Assembly: GCF_001426375.1 (NCBI RefSeq)
Contig: NZ_LMEO01000045.1
Span: forward strand, 743,173 to 807,172
Source of the DNA: Paenibacillus sp. Root444D2
GTDB lineage: Bacteria; Bacillota; Bacilli; Paenibacillales; NBRC-103111
Length of the DNA: 64,000 nucleotides
Direction of reading: 5' to 3'
Shown here: positions 10,376-20,016 of the stretch, one piece after another
Position numbering within the stretch: the stretch's first letter is position 1
Layout of the letters: every line of letters starts with the position of its first letter
The notes under the pieces: model-generated
The model's database searches: none
What the model saw: the letters and a program-made list of their open reading frames with translations, nothing else
What the model was told of the DNA's origin: nothing
Translations under genes and position numbers: made by a program

Positions 10376-10608
10376 CGGTATGAATAATATCACCTGATTG
10401 CCCTGATCGTCATCCACAGCAAATTCCAGCCAGTCCTTTTCACGATGCCTTCATCCTGATCCGCAAATGCGAATTTGGAGCAGGCAGAAAGAAAATGCCC
10501 TACGAAATGTCCTCTTAAGCCGCACTCCACGTCTTCCCAACCGCCAAGGGGCTCCGCATTTGACGGGATTCCCGCTAAGGAGTATTGGTTAAACGATAAA
10601 ACCGAAAT
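10376..10608 (-). pseudogene. GH127 (DUF1680) beta-L-arabinofuranosidase fossil
   Basis: Between GH95 and GH43 the minus strand encodes, directly after the GH95 stop, a piece reading AGIPSNAEPLGGWE, then VECGLRGHFVGHFLSA. This is the GH127 N-terminal signature (AEPxGGWE...LRGHFxGHxLSA). After about 60 codons the match ends; a shifted frame then reads KDWLEFAVDDDQGNQV to a stop at about 10376, plausibly the original C-terminus. The rest, normally about 600 residues, is gone, so this is a large internal deletion. The fossil shows the operon once ran GH95-GH127-GH43. I am sure of the N-terminal part and only fairly sure of the C-terminal piece. Confidence 0.75.
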
Positions 10609-10609
10609 C

Positions 10610-12934
10610 TCAATTCGCGGGCTTGGATTCGGCCTTAGCTAGTACTTGAACCGCAGTCCCTGCCTCCGCCTCAAACGAATAGGTTGATGCGTCGAGTTGC
10701 GTTGGCTCATAAATCTCCCCTTCCATCCATAATTGGATGGGCAGATTGCAACGAATACGATACACCCCTTTATAATCTGGCTTCAGATCAGCATGCTGTA
10801 ATTGACCGTCCTTCCATGTTATATCTACCGTTACCGCACCGCGGGCGCGCAGCCCCGTTACTTCACCATTGGACCATGCCTTAGGGAGAGCTGGTAACAA
10901 ATGAATGGCGTCAGCATGGCTTTGCAGCAGCATTTCCGCGATACCCGCAGTCCCGCCAAAATTGCCGTCAATCTGAAACGGCGGATGGTTATCGAGAAGG
11001 TTGGGCAATGTGGAGTGCGTCAAAAGGGCAGTTACATTTTCGTATGCTTCTTCCGCATCTCCCAGCCGAGCCCAAAAATTCACAATCCAGGCGCGACTCC
11101 AGCCTGTATGTCCGCCTCCGTTTGAAAGTCGTCTCTCAAGTGTCCGGCGAGCAGCAGCACTTAGGTTTGGTGTCTTCTCTGGAGTGATCTGTGTTCCCGG
11201 GTGCAAAGCGAACAAGTGTGAGATATGACGATGTCCTGGCTCCACTTCCTCATAATCTTCAATCCACTCCTGTATTTGTCCATGACGCCCAATCTGGGGC
11301 TGCGGCAGCTTATCCATTGTAAGTTTAAGCGTTGTCAAGAAGTCCATATCCGTCTCTAACTGTTCACCTGCCGCTAGACATGCGAGAAACAATTCGCGAG
11401 CAATCTGGCTATCCATGGACGGCCCATAGCAAAGCACGCCCGTTTCCCCATTCGGCAATCTATATGTGTTTTCAGGTGAGACAGAGGGGCAAGTGACAAG
11501 CACTCCACTCGGAAGTTCGACCATATAATCAACAAGAAAAGCAGCCGCTTCTTTCATCATCGGGTAAGCACGTTTCAGAAATGCCTCATTCCGCTCGAAT
11601 TGATAATGTTCCCAAAGATGCAGACATAACCATGCAAGACCAAGGGGCCAATATGTCGAGGGTAGATAAAGATCCTGCGGTGCGGTATCCGCCCAAATAT
11701 CAGTATTATGATGGGCAGCACTGCCACCGCACCCATACATGACTTGAGCGGTTCGGCGACCGTTTGGAATCATCCGTTCGATCAATTCAAAGAGAGGCTC
11801 ATGGCATTCGGATAAATTGCAGATCTCAGCCGGCCAATAGTTCATTTGCGCATTAATGTTAATGGTAAATTTGCTGTCCCAGGCCGGCAACATATCCTTA
11901 TTCCAAATCCCTTGCAAATTCGCAGGTAAAGATCCTGGTCTGCTTGAAGCAATAAGCAGATAACGGCCATACTGGAAATATAAAGCTAGAAGTGCGGGGT
12001 CTTCGGCTCCAGCCTTCATCCGTTCCAATCGTTTCGAGGTGTCTTGTTCCACAGCTTTGAATGCAGGATCAAGCCTTAACGACGTCCGCTGAAACAGTTT
12101 ATTATAATCTTCAATGTGGGCTGTTAATAAATCGATATACGTCCGTGAAGCAGCACGCTTAGCATTCGCAAACGCTGCGGATTCAGGATCGGACTCTCGA
12201 AAATCCGTGGCGGCGGAAATAACCAATGTGACGGCATCGGCATTGGTCACGACCAAGTGCTCCCCAATCGTACGCATTTGACCTCCCTCTGGTTTGCACA
12301 TCAACACACCGCAATAGTTGACACCTCCGCCACTATTGCCGCTCATTATGATCGAATTACCTTCTTCTGTGCGGATATGGTCTACGTATCGGAACCTTTC
12401 CCTTCCCATTCTTGCCGTAAAGGAAATTTGGCCCGGTGTATCAGCCGTCAATCGAATCACAATCGCGCCGTCCGGATAGCTCGCAAAGATCTTGCGACGA
12501 TAATGAACCTCACCCGCTTTAAAGGAAATGCTGACCACTGCTTCTGATAAATCGAGCTCCCGTTCATAATCGATGACTTGGTTATCGTCTAATGTTTGGA
12601 AGTGAAGAAACAGATCGCCGAGCGGCACATAATGACGCTGGGTTTCAGGGATCGCGGTTAAGGCAAGCGAAGCGAGGGACTCGGCTTCTTTGAGCTTCCC
12701 TTCAAATATGAGGCGGCGAATTTCCGGAAGATGTGCCAAAGCATCCGGGTTATGCCGATCCCTTGGCCCTCCATACCATAAGGAATCTTCATTAAGCTGC
12801 AATCGTTCGGAGCATGCCCCTCCGAAAATCATAGCTCCCAGCCGTCCGTTGCCAATCGGAAATGCTTCGTCCCAATGCTTGGCTGGGGAGCGAAAAAATA
12901 GTCTTTCTTTGTACTCTAAACGTGCTTCACTCAT
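10610..12934 (-). CDS. GH95 alpha-L-fucosidase / alpha-L-galactosidase
   Basis: A 774-residue enzyme that starts with the GH95 N-terminal beta-domain ([31 protein letters not shown]), followed by a helical (alpha/alpha)6 catalytic domain with [47 protein letters not shown] and HTGWSRAW, and a short C-terminal beta-domain. GH95 inverts alpha-1,2-L-fucosyl or alpha-L-galactosyl bonds, as in fucosylated xyloglucan or arabinogalactan. No signal peptide, so it acts on imported oligosaccharides. Length is typical for the family. Fucosidase versus galactosidase specificity cannot be read from sequence. The upstream AraC regulator is only 42 bases away, so one transcript is likely. Confidence 0.9.
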   Translation of the reverse strand: MSEARLEYKERLFFRSPAKHWDEAFPIGNGRLGAMIFGGACSERLQLNEDSLWYGGPRDRHNPDALAHLPEIRRLIFEGKLKEAESLASLALTAIPETQRHYVPLGDLFLHFQTLDDNQVIDYERELDLSEAVVSISFKAGEVHYRRKIFASYPDGAIVIRLTADTPGQISFTARMGRERFRYVDHIRTEEGNSIIMSGNSGGGVNYCGVLMCKPEGGQMRTIGEHLVVTNADAVTLVISAATDFRESDPESAAFANAKRAASRTYIDLLTAHIEDYNKLFQRTSLRLDPAFKAVEQDTSKRLERMKAGAEDPALLALYFQYGRYLLIASSRPGSLPANLQGIWNKDMLPAWDSKFTININAQMNYWPAEICNLSECHEPLFELIERMIPNGRRTAQVMYGCGGSAAHHNTDIWADTAPQDLYLPSTYWPLGLAWLCLHLWEHYQFERNEAFLKRAYPMMKEAAAFLVDYMVELPSGVLVTCPSVSPENTYRLPNGETGVLCYGPSMDSQIARELFLACLAAGEQLETDMDFLTTLKLTMDKLPQPQIGRHGQIQEWIEDYEEVEPGHRHISHLFALHPGTQITPEKTPNLSAAARRTLERRLSNGGGHTGWSRAWIVNFWARLGDAEEAYENVTALLTHSTLPNLLDNHPPFQIDGNFGGTAGIAEMLLQSHADAIHLLPALPKAWSNGEVTGLRARGAVTVDITWKDGQLQHADLKPDYKGVYRIRCNLPIQLWMEGEIYEPTQLDASTYSFEAEAGTAVQVLAKAESKPAN

Positions 12935-12975
12935 GATGATTGCCCCTTCACTTTACAATCGTATTCTATTTATAA

Positions 12976-13761
12976 TCAGCGCCTCTCAACAGACGCGCCT
13001 TCCATCTGCTTGTGAAACTTTCTTGGTGTAAAGCCCGTAATCTGCTTGAATTGACGGCAGAAGTGCTCCACGTTGTTATACCCGCAGCGTAAAGCGACCT
13101 CCGCGATGGATAGAGAGCCGTGCAACAAATATTCTTTGGCTTGGCGGATGCGGCTTGTAATCACGTCATCCATACAAGAAATCCCGAAAGTCTTCTTGTA
13201 AATTGTCTGCAAATACCCAGGACTGATACGGATAGAGTCGGCCATTCTCGGAACCGCCCAGTCCTGGCTAGGATTGCTGTAAATGGCGGTCCGAAGCGAT
13301 AACAAGTTGTAGTATTTGGGCGTAATTGCTTCTTGAAAGTAAGATTCCAGCAGCTTGTTAAACAAGGTTCTCAGTAAGCAGTCAATGGATGATTCTTTAT
13401 AATCTTTTTGAAAAGAGTGTTCGCTGACGAGAAGTTGAAATAGTTTGTGGCAGTATTCAGGGTCATTCAATGGAAATGGCACTCCGAATGGAAGCGATGT
13501 TTCCGTTACATACGATTCGTTGGATTCGAAACGAATCCAGTCATTCTTATATTGTTCCGCGCAGGCCTGGTAATAAATTTTTTGATGGGGATGGTATAAA
13601 ACTCCACTGTGTGCTGGGTACTCCTTCAATTCTTCATTGACCCAGAACAGGGCAGGTGTATGGGTCACGACGAGCAGCCAACAGTTATGGCCCTCAGGGA
13701 CATCGAACACAAAATTGCTTGCGTGTGCGGCATCATATTCAACATAGAAAATGTTGGTCAT
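12976..13761 (-). CDS. AraC-family transcriptional regulator
   Basis: The N-terminal 150 or so residues look like a cupin sugar-binding/dimerisation domain (FDVPEGHNCWLLVVTHTPA). The C-terminal 100 residues carry two helix-turn-helix motifs typical of AraC: WAVPRMADSIRISPGYLQTIYKK and LSIAEVALRCGYNNVEHFCRQFK, then TGFTPRKF. The start at 13761 has GGAGG six bases upstream; the ATG three bases earlier is spaced too closely. It stands first in line with the GH95-GH43-GH43 genes and probably activates them in response to an intracellular sugar. The ligand is unknown. Confidence 0.87.
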   Translation of the reverse strand: MTNIFYVEYDAAHASNFVFDVPEGHNCWLLVVTHTPALFWVNEELKEYPAHSGVLYHPHQKIYYQACAEQYKNDWIRFESNESYVTETSLPFGVPFPLNDPEYCHKLFQLLVSEHSFQKDYKESSIDCLLRTLFNKLLESYFQEAITPKYYNLLSLRTAIYSNPSQDWAVPRMADSIRISPGYLQTIYKKTFGISCMDDVITSRIRQAKEYLLHGSLSIAEVALRCGYNNVEHFCRQFKQITGFTPRKFHKQMEGASVERR

Positions 13762-14104
13762 CATGATCCTCCAGTATCAAAAAAATGACAATACATCAAT
13801 TATTTTTATTAGCATATATGACTGTTTGAAAACAGTCAACGAAGCAACAGAACGACGGCTCGTTTGGCATTCTTGCCTACATCGCAAACTAGATGTTCAT
13901 CGAAATGGGAATGGCTCATAGTCATGGACGTCATCCGATTCCGGAATCTTCAAAGAGACCTTGGTTGAAAAACCAAGGTCGTCTCGTAAGCTTGGTCATT
14001 AACCTCTAACGCCAAAGGCGGTCTTTACCGTCACGAACATCGGCCGCTTGTTAAAATGAGAAGTTTGCCGTTTTTTTGAACCTCAATGCCACCCTCTTTG
14101 GAGA
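13762..14104. other. Intergenic stretch with a perfect stem-loop
   Basis: No convincing gene. At 13957-13980 there is a perfect 10-base stem closed by a GAAA tetraloop, lacking a strong T-run on either side. It lies 125 bases after the carboxylesterase stop and 195 bases before the AraC start, so it is best read as a weak terminator or mRNA-stabilising hairpin. Confidence 0.4.
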
Positions 14105-15637
14105 TCAGGATATAGTTGCCGAATTCTTGAAATATTGTCTCACGAGGAGCTGCATCATATCGCTGGGTTGTTCCCTGGAAAACTCGGCTTGATCCGCGAA
14201 TCGCATGCCGTACGCCGCCTCTGGCGTATAGGGCTCCCACCGAGACAAGTCCTCTCCCGTAGAATCTTTGCCGTTCGGATCTCCAGAACGAATGAAGTTC
14301 GCCCAGTAATTGCACATTTGGCGGGCAAGATCGTAATGTTTGCCGACGAACGGCCTCCAGCATTTGGCGAGGGTCTCGAAGAAGAACCAGAGATCCACCG
14401 AGTGGAACGTTCCAGGGTTATCCCAACCCGGGATTCCCGCATCGAAATTGTAATAGTAAAGCGGGAGATTGGCGCCGGTATCCGCATTGGCCTGTCCGGC
14501 AATCCGTATCGCGTATTCGATGCCACTTACCGAAGCTTTTTTCAAGACCTCATCGAAGTTGCCTGACGGAAATCCGCAAACCTCAAGAAATTCATTGGCA
14601 TCGTCGCCGAATAAGTTAACGGCCAAGTTCTTGATCTCGTCCAGCGAATCGGCCTCCGGAGCACTGAAAAACTCGGATGACGTATGGCCGAACATCACCG
14701 GTACCTGCAAGCGCTTGTTTTGAAGGAACAATTCGAACGCGCTGCCAACACTGAACTTATTGTCGACGACGGTGCCCCAGAACGCCTTGTACTCCAGCAT
14801 CTTGTCTCGGAGAGAAACCGCATCCAGCTTCCGGGCTTCCGCAAGCGAGGAAATGCCGAGAAATTCGAAGAATTGAACGCCTTCCTGTCCGGCTTCCGTT
14901 ATATCGCGCAGAAACCTGGGCGTGCGGACTCCTGGGTAGAGCTCCGTGAATACCCCGCTCTGCACGATCGCTCTCTGAAAGAGGCCGTTGTTCTGCGGTG
15001 AAGTAAGCTGGCTCATGACGCTTCCGCCGCCGGCAGATTGTCCGCCGATGGTGATGCTGTTCGGATCGCCGCCGAAAGCAGCGATATTGCGTTTGACCCA
15101 TCTTGTAGCAGCTTGTTGGTCGAGGTGGCCGAAGTTCGCGGGAGCTTCCGGCGATTCCGCCGTGATTTCAGGGTGGCATAGAAATCCGAACACGTTCAGA
15201 CGATAGTTGATCGTAACCACGACAATGCCTCTTCGGGCGATGCGTTCCCCGTCAAACTCCATCTCGGCCGTATGACCGACCTGCAGGCCTCCTCCGAAAT
15301 ACCATACGTACACCGGCAGCTTTTCATCGGCACGGTTAGCCGGAGTCCACACGTTAAGGTAGAGGCAGTCCTCGTCCATGGCGATGTCCGGTTCCACGGC
15401 CCATTCCCGGGTATAAATATTGTTGTCGTCGATCTCTTGTCTGGCCTGCATCGAGACAGGCGCGAATTCGTACGCGTTGAGCACGCCCTCCCAGTCTTTG
15501 ACGGGCTGCGGAGCACGCCAACGGTTCTCTCCTACGGGCGGAGCGGCAAACGGGATCCCTTTGAAACTTGTGATCCTGGGGTCGGCTGCCGGCAACCCTT
15601 GTACCCATCCGTTTTCAACGTTTACGACTCTAAGCAT
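14105..15637 (-). CDS. Type-B carboxylesterase (PnbA family)
   Basis: A 510-residue alpha/beta hydrolase. It has the oxyanion-hole motif FGGG (about 114-117), the nucleophile Ser201 in GGQSAGGGS (Gln replaces the more common Glu of GESAG), EDCLYLNVW typical of type-B esterases, and a His in GTFHSVDLWFFF as the likely catalytic base. No signal peptide is seen, so it is cytoplasmic. Placed after an oligosaccharide importer, it may remove acetyl or aromatic acyl groups from imported hemicellulose fragments, though the family is promiscuous. AAAGGAG lies nine bases before the start. A terminator (15751-15790) separates it from the binding-protein gene. Confidence 0.87.
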   Translation of the reverse strand: MLRVVNVENGWVQGLPAADPRITSFKGIPFAAPPVGENRWRAPQPVKDWEGVLNAYEFAPVSMQARQEIDDNNIYTREWAVEPDIAMDEDCLYLNVWTPANRADEKLPVYVWYFGGGLQVGHTAEMEFDGERIARRGIVVVTINYRLNVFGFLCHPEITAESPEAPANFGHLDQQAATRWVKRNIAAFGGDPNSITIGGQSAGGGSVMSQLTSPQNNGLFQRAIVQSGVFTELYPGVRTPRFLRDITEAGQEGVQFFEFLGISSLAEARKLDAVSLRDKMLEYKAFWGTVVDNKFSVGSAFELFLQNKRLQVPVMFGHTSSEFFSAPEADSLDEIKNLAVNLFGDDANEFLEVCGFPSGNFDEVLKKASVSGIEYAIRIAGQANADTGANLPLYYYNFDAGIPGWDNPGTFHSVDLWFFFETLAKCWRPFVGKHYDLARQMCNYWANFIRSGDPNGKDSTGEDLSRWEPYTPEAAYGMRFADQAEFSREQPSDMMQLLVRQYFKNSATIS

Positions 15638-15750
15638 GCTTGATTTCTCCTTTCATTAAGCGAACTCGTTCCACGAAAGCGTCTTCGCAAGAATCTGCAA
15701 AAGATCAAAAAGATCATCGACGGACGATGTATTCGTCTAAAATCAGAAAA

Positions 15751-15790
15751 TGAATGAGGGATATATAAGATCATACATATCCCTCATTCA
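15751..15790 (-). terminator. Stem-loop terminator after the solute-binding gene
   Basis: A perfect 14-base stem (15751-15764 with 15777-15790) and 12-base loop. On the minus strand it is followed by ATTTTCTGATTTT, 17 bases after the binding-protein stop. It would end or attenuate the importer transcript before the esterase. Confidence 0.7.
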
Positions 15791-15806
15791 TAAAAAATTA
15801 TTATTT

Positions 15807-17606
15807 TTACTTTTTAGCTAATGCATCGGCACGCATTTTAATAATCTTTTGCGCTTTTTCCGTATCCATTGCAACTACATCATTCCAGCCGAGGCCTATC
15901 ACATCTTTCTTCATCATTTCCCAAAGCTTGTCGAACTCTGCTTGATTCTTTGCGAATACCATTTTCCAGGATGTGTTCTTTACATAGTCAGAAATCTGGC
16001 TGCGTTTGTTTTTAATATCTGATGAATCGCTTCCTAAACTTGTATTGATATTGGGGACGATATCGATCATCTTATGTTTCAAGTAGTAATCTGTTGCGTT
16101 TTCTGCATTATAAGTGTTCTGCCAATCCGTCGTTAGCGCTGTCTTGTTCGCTTCAATTGTTGGGCTCCAGTAATTGCTGTTATAGAACTCCCCTGTCTTT
16201 GGATCTTTGGCAAAATCGCTAATGATCATCGTGTTGAGCTTACTTTGTCCGTCCTGGTATCCGCCGCCTCCGTACTCTTCCGGAACAGGTGTATTTTTCT
16301 GGAATGCGGTTTGACCCACTTCGGTCAGCTTAAACTTGCCGTCTGCCGTCTTTTCGTAGTTGAAGCCTTCAAATCCATTCACATAGTAACGCAGGCCTTC
16401 AGGAGAAGTAGTCCAATCCATGAATTCCATGATCCGATCGGGATCATTGGCTTTGGAACCGATAGCAAAAACTCTTCCATTGCCGTAATAAGCATCACTT
16501 GCCTGAATGATGTGCGTGTCAGCGATCGGAACAGCAACATTCCCGTCACCTTTTTTACCTCTTTCAATTGAATTGTAGAACCCTGTTTCCCATGAATACC
16601 ACAAGAGAAGTACCTGCTTGTTGGTCAGCTTTTCGGAAACTTTGTTCCAATCCTGGGTTGGTGAGTCAGGGTCAACCAAACCCATCTGATTTGCTTTAAA
16701 ATAGAATTGCAGAATCTTCTTGTACATACTGTTGTCATCGATGAGCGGAACGATGTCGCCTTTTGCATTCAACTGGATGGTGCTGGTTCCTTCTGGCTGC
16801 TCATAACCGTACCAATTGCCTAACCAGCGTGCATTTTCCATAGTGCCTCTGCTGTCCCAATCCTTCCACAAGGTGATCGGAACGATCGGTTTACCGTCCG
16901 GAGTCTTGGGATATTTCTCATGCATTTGCTTCAGTACATTTAAAAGATCATCCAGATTGTTCAGCTTGGGAGCCCCAACTCCCTTGAAATAATCCCAAGG
17001 CATTATTGGGCTTGAGTAAGGGGTTTGTTCCGAGTATGTCGTTGGTGAAGTATCTGCCTCAAAAGTCGGCAAAGCATAAATCTTGCCATCCGGATTTACT
17101 TTTTGAAATGCTGCATTGAAAGGTTTGAAATGATTATCCACATATTTGGACAGGTTCTGCGTATTCTTGATCTTATCCGTGAGATCCATAATCAGACCAG
17201 CTGGAATTAATTCTTCCAACTGACTGTTATTGACGATCAGAAGATCGCCCAAATTTCCTGCTGCCGATCTTGTCTTGTATAGCTGATCGCCGGCAACCTG
17301 CGGAGCAAGAATGTTCAATGTGATATTGAACTTATCCTTAATAAGCTTTCCATACCACCCTTTCTGCTCGCCTTGATAATTTGCTGCATTATCAAAAACG
17401 GTAATGGTCAGCGGTTTACTGTGATCTAGCTCTGTACTAGCCTTGGATGTAGCTCCAGTACCGGAGTCTGGTGACTTACTTGGTGCCGTTGATGCAGCCT
17501 TATTGTTAGATTCGCCTCCACAGCCGGTCAATGCTACCGAAACCATGAAGAGGCTGGCAAACAACATCAACATCGATTTTTTTACTGCTTTACTCCGCTT
17601 ACTCAT
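15807..17606 (-). CDS. Extracellular solute-binding lipoprotein (LplA-like)
   Basis: A 599-residue family-1 binding protein of the large LplA-type class. The lipobox VALTGCGG lies in a typical lipoprotein signal after an SKRSKAVKK basic start, followed by a Ser/Thr/Lys-rich linker. It would sit on the outer face of the membrane and deliver oligosaccharide to the two permeases encoded just upstream. I start it at ATG 17606 because GGGGGG lies six bases before; an in-frame TTG 24 bases earlier lacks a site. The gene order LplB-YtcP-binding protein matches other importers of this class, for which uronate oligosaccharides, xylo-oligosaccharides and complex glycans are known cargoes. The cargo here is unknown. 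Confidence 0.88.
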   Translation of the reverse strand: MSKRSKAVKKSMLMLFASLFMVSVALTGCGGESNNKAASTAPSKSPDSGTGATSKASTELDHSKPLTITVFDNAANYQGEQKGWYGKLIKDKFNITLNILAPQVAGDQLYKTRSAAGNLGDLLIVNNSQLEELIPAGLIMDLTDKIKNTQNLSKYVDNHFKPFNAAFQKVNPDGKIYALPTFEADTSPTTYSEQTPYSSPIMPWDYFKGVGAPKLNNLDDLLNVLKQMHEKYPKTPDGKPIVPITLWKDWDSRGTMENARWLGNWYGYEQPEGTSTIQLNAKGDIVPLIDDNSMYKKILQFYFKANQMGLVDPDSPTQDWNKVSEKLTNKQVLLLWYSWETGFYNSIERGKKGDGNVAVPIADTHIIQASDAYYGNGRVFAIGSKANDPDRIMEFMDWTTSPEGLRYYVNGFEGFNYEKTADGKFKLTEVGQTAFQKNTPVPEEYGGGGYQDGQSKLNTMIISDFAKDPKTGEFYNSNYWSPTIEANKTALTTDWQNTYNAENATDYYLKHKMIDIVPNINTSLGSDSSDIKNKRSQISDYVKNTSWKMVFAKNQAEFDKLWEMMKKDVIGLGWNDVVAMDTEKAQKIIKMRADALAKK

Positions 17607-17649
17607 GTTCAACCCCCCAAATTCTTTCAATTTATTATAACGGTGTAAG

Positions 17650-18618
17650 TTATCCCTTCACTGCACCGATCATAATCCCCTTTACAAAAAACCTTTGGAA
17701 AATCGGGTAAATCAACAAAATAGGCGCTACAACAATAATGGTCACCGTCATTCGAATTGAAGTAGTGGTTTGCTTTGTTGCCAGACTTGTTATGGCTGTC
17801 GAACCGGCATTCTGCAGGTTTACCATGCTGGATATGGAACTTGCCTGATTAATATAGTTATATAGAATAAACTGCAAGCTATATAGTTTGCTCTCCGTAA
17901 CCAACAACAACGTGTCCTGGAAGGAATTCCATTGATCCACTGCCGCAAATATGGCAACCGTAGCCAATATAGGCTTACAGATGGGCAACATGATTTTGAA
18001 AAAAAGGGTCATGGTCCCGGCCCCATCGATACTTGCCGCATGTTGCAATTCCTTCGGCGTTGATTCCACGAAAGTCTTTACAAGAATGATGAAAAACGGT
18101 GCTACGATTGTCGGCAGAATATAGGCCAAAAAATTGTTTGTCAGATGCAAAGACCTCATTGTCAAATACCATGGAATAACCCCGGCATTAAAAAACATGG
18201 TTAAAACCGTATAGCGATACCAAAATTTTCTCCTCCACATATCCTCCTGGGTAAACATGAATCCCAAAAATGCGGAAGCCCCTACCGTCAAAGTGGTTCC
18301 GATCACGGTCCTTCCTACAGATACAACGGCTGCATCCCACAACCCCGGTATTTTAACCACATCCACGTAGTTATGGAATTGGATTTGTATCGGGTAAAAG
18401 ATAACATCACCTTTGGCACTGATATCGTTTGCACTTATCGTATTAATAATGATCGAGTAAAATGGATATACACAAATAAGCGCATACAGGGAAAACAGGA
18501 AATATATTAAAACAGTCATCATTTTATCTGTTGGGCTGACCTGGACTTTCATTTTTCTAGTGAGATGGCTGCCAGGCACTTTATCATTCGGCGCCAGACC
18601 TACTGCTGTATCACTCAT
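17650..18618 (-). CDS. Sugar ABC importer permease, YtcP/LplC type
   Basis: A 322-residue membrane protein of the CUT1 family with about six transmembrane segments. The EAA-loop signature contacting the ATPase is readable around STPKELQHAASIDGAGTM, and the C-terminus FVKGIMIGAVKG is typical of this subgroup. It pairs with the LplB-type permease whose gene overlaps its start by four bases (ATGA), indicating translational coupling. No ATPase gene accompanies the set, so it must share an MsmX-type ATPase encoded elsewhere. Confidence 0.9.
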   Translation of the reverse strand: MSDTAVGLAPNDKVPGSHLTRKMKVQVSPTDKMMTVLIYFLFSLYALICVYPFYSIIINTISANDISAKGDVIFYPIQIQFHNYVDVVKIPGLWDAAVVSVGRTVIGTTLTVGASAFLGFMFTQEDMWRRKFWYRYTVLTMFFNAGVIPWYLTMRSLHLTNNFLAYILPTIVAPFFIILVKTFVESTPKELQHAASIDGAGTMTLFFKIMLPICKPILATVAIFAAVDQWNSFQDTLLLVTESKLYSLQFILYNYINQASSISSMVNLQNAGSTAITSLATKQTTTSIRMTVTIIVVAPILLIYPIFQRFFVKGIMIGAVKG

Positions 18619-19538
18619 ACAATGCTCTCTCCTCTTAGTCTTTTTGATAGTCCGTTTACAGAAAAGAGAAGTACAACACTAATCAAGCTCTTTAGCATAC
18701 TGATCGCGACGGACACGGAATAGCTGCCGCCCCCCATTGCCAGGTTGTAAACATATAAGTCTAAAGCCTGTATGGAATCCTTGTTAAATGCATTTTGAAA
18801 TACGAAATATTGCTCCAAGCCATTATTCAGAAAACTCGCAATTTGCAGCATCAACAAAACAAAATAGGTCGGCACCATACTCGGCAATACGACATGCCAG
18901 ATCACCCGCATTCTTGTCGCGCCGTCTACATAGGCCGCTTCATATAGAGAATCATCTATACTCATAATCGCCGCTATATACAATATGGCTGACCAACCCA
19001 ATGTTTTCCAAGTCGTCCACATCCACATCATAATCCAAACATGGTCGGAGTTTTGAAGAAGTAATATCGGGGAATCGATAAATCCAAGTTGTTTCAAAAG
19101 GCCGTTGACTATACCGTCACTAGAGAACATTGAAAATGCCAGTGAATAGACCAATACCCAGCTGATGAAGTTCGGCAAGGTTGTTACTGTCTGAATAAAC
19201 CTCCGGAAACGTACGGATTTGATCTCAGTCAGGAATATGGCAAAAATCATTGGAAGCCAGGAGAATAGCAGATTCAAGCCACTCATCCCAAACGTATTCT
19301 TGAGTATTTGAAGCGTTTGATCGATCTTTACTTGGTTTTCGACCAAGGTATGGAACCACTTCAGACCAACAAACGGCGATTGGGACAGCGGAATCGGCGG
19401 CGTATAGTCAAAGAATGCATAAACCCAACCATATAGCGGGTAATAGGCAAAGACACCAAGTAAAACCATAAAAGGCATAATAAAGAGGAATTTCATTATT
19501 GAGATGCTTTTCTTGCTGTATTTTTCTATTCGTACCAT
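18615..19538 (-). CDS. Sugar ABC importer permease, LplB type
   Basis: A 307-residue CUT1 inner-membrane subunit with about six transmembrane helices and the EAA motif in DDSLYEAAYVDGATRMR. The N-terminal FDYTPPIPLSQSPFVG and PNFISWVLVYS stretches are typical of LplB. It is the first gene of the importer operon and forms the translocation pore with the downstream YtcP-type subunit. A catabolite-response element lies about 135 bases upstream. Confidence 0.9.
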   Translation of the reverse strand: MVRIEKYSKKSISIMKFLFIMPFMVLLGVFAYYPLYGWVYAFFDYTPPIPLSQSPFVGLKWFHTLVENQVKIDQTLQILKNTFGMSGLNLLFSWLPMIFAIFLTEIKSVRFRRFIQTVTTLPNFISWVLVYSLAFSMFSSDGIVNGLLKQLGFIDSPILLLQNSDHVWIMMWMWTTWKTLGWSAILYIAAIMSIDDSLYEAAYVDGATRMRVIWHVVLPSMVPTYFVLLMLQIASFLNNGLEQYFVFQNAFNKDSIQALDLYVYNLAMGGGSYSVSVAISMLKSLISVVLLFSVNGLSKRLRGESIV

Positions 19539-19914
19539 GTCAGGCCCCCTATTTTATATTCAACGTATTTATTGACAAATAACAATATCCAAAAAAATAC
19601 AAAGTGCCGAAATTGCAGTTTCATTCTACTCAAGCTCAAAAGGTCATCTATGAATTTGAGGACCACCATGTGTTGATAGCGTTTTCATTCAGTTTCGTTA
19701 AAGCTATTATAAGATATCATTTTTTTCAAAACAATGACCTATTCTCATCGATTATTGATCTATTCTCATATTGCTCGGTGAATCACGATGATTGCATCTA
19801 TGAACAGTGGAGAAAAGATCAAATATCCATATACAAGCAACCACAAGCTATAGCTGAAGAAAGCCACATATGGTTTAATACGTGAAAAAAGCCCAGATTC
19901 CTAACACTAGGAAC
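19539..19914. other. Upstream region of the LplB-type operon
   Basis: No credible gene. A 93-codon plus-strand frame here has no family look. The stretch contains a catabolite-response element (19673-19688), AT-rich DNA, and no textbook -35/-10 pair close to the LplB start. Confidence 0.4.
19673..19688 (-). promoter_or_regulatory. Catabolite response element (cre)
   Basis: On the minus strand the 16 bases ATGAAAACGCTATCAA match the cre consensus WTGNAANCGNWNNCAW at every defined position. It lies 135 bases before the LplB-type permease start, where CcpA with HPr-Ser-P could repress the operon. This is the best cre match I noticed by eye. Confidence 0.6.
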
Positions 19915-20016
19915 TCCGAGCAGATCCGTTGGTATACGTTGTCGGCTCCCCAATTGCAGGCGGAGAACAGGATGTCCCGCCCGCAGTTTTTAAGGGCCAA
20001 AGCCAAAATTTTTTCG
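19915..20016 (-). pseudogene. GH27 alpha-galactosidase fossil
   Basis: Directly after the GH43 stop, in a different frame, the minus strand reads LALALKNCGRDILFSACN then WGADNVYQ. The pattern 'alk.tGRdIlfSlCnWG..n' is the hallmark of GH27/GH36 alpha-galactosidases (strand before the acid/base region). Only about 33 codons match; both ends are lost and the frame ends at 19875. It suggests that a GH27 gene once stood here and was removed by deletion. Confidence is moderate because the piece is short. Confidence 0.6.

Noticed and set aside
14031-14104. Tail reading GNYILISKEGGIEVQKNG on the minus strand
   Set aside because: Looks coding-like, but I could not match it to a family and it lies in a frame overlapping the esterase; too short to call.
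19604-19885. 93-codon plus-strand open frame
   Set aside because: No ribosome site, no family-like sequence, and it overlaps the cre site and AT-rich upstream region of a divergent operon.
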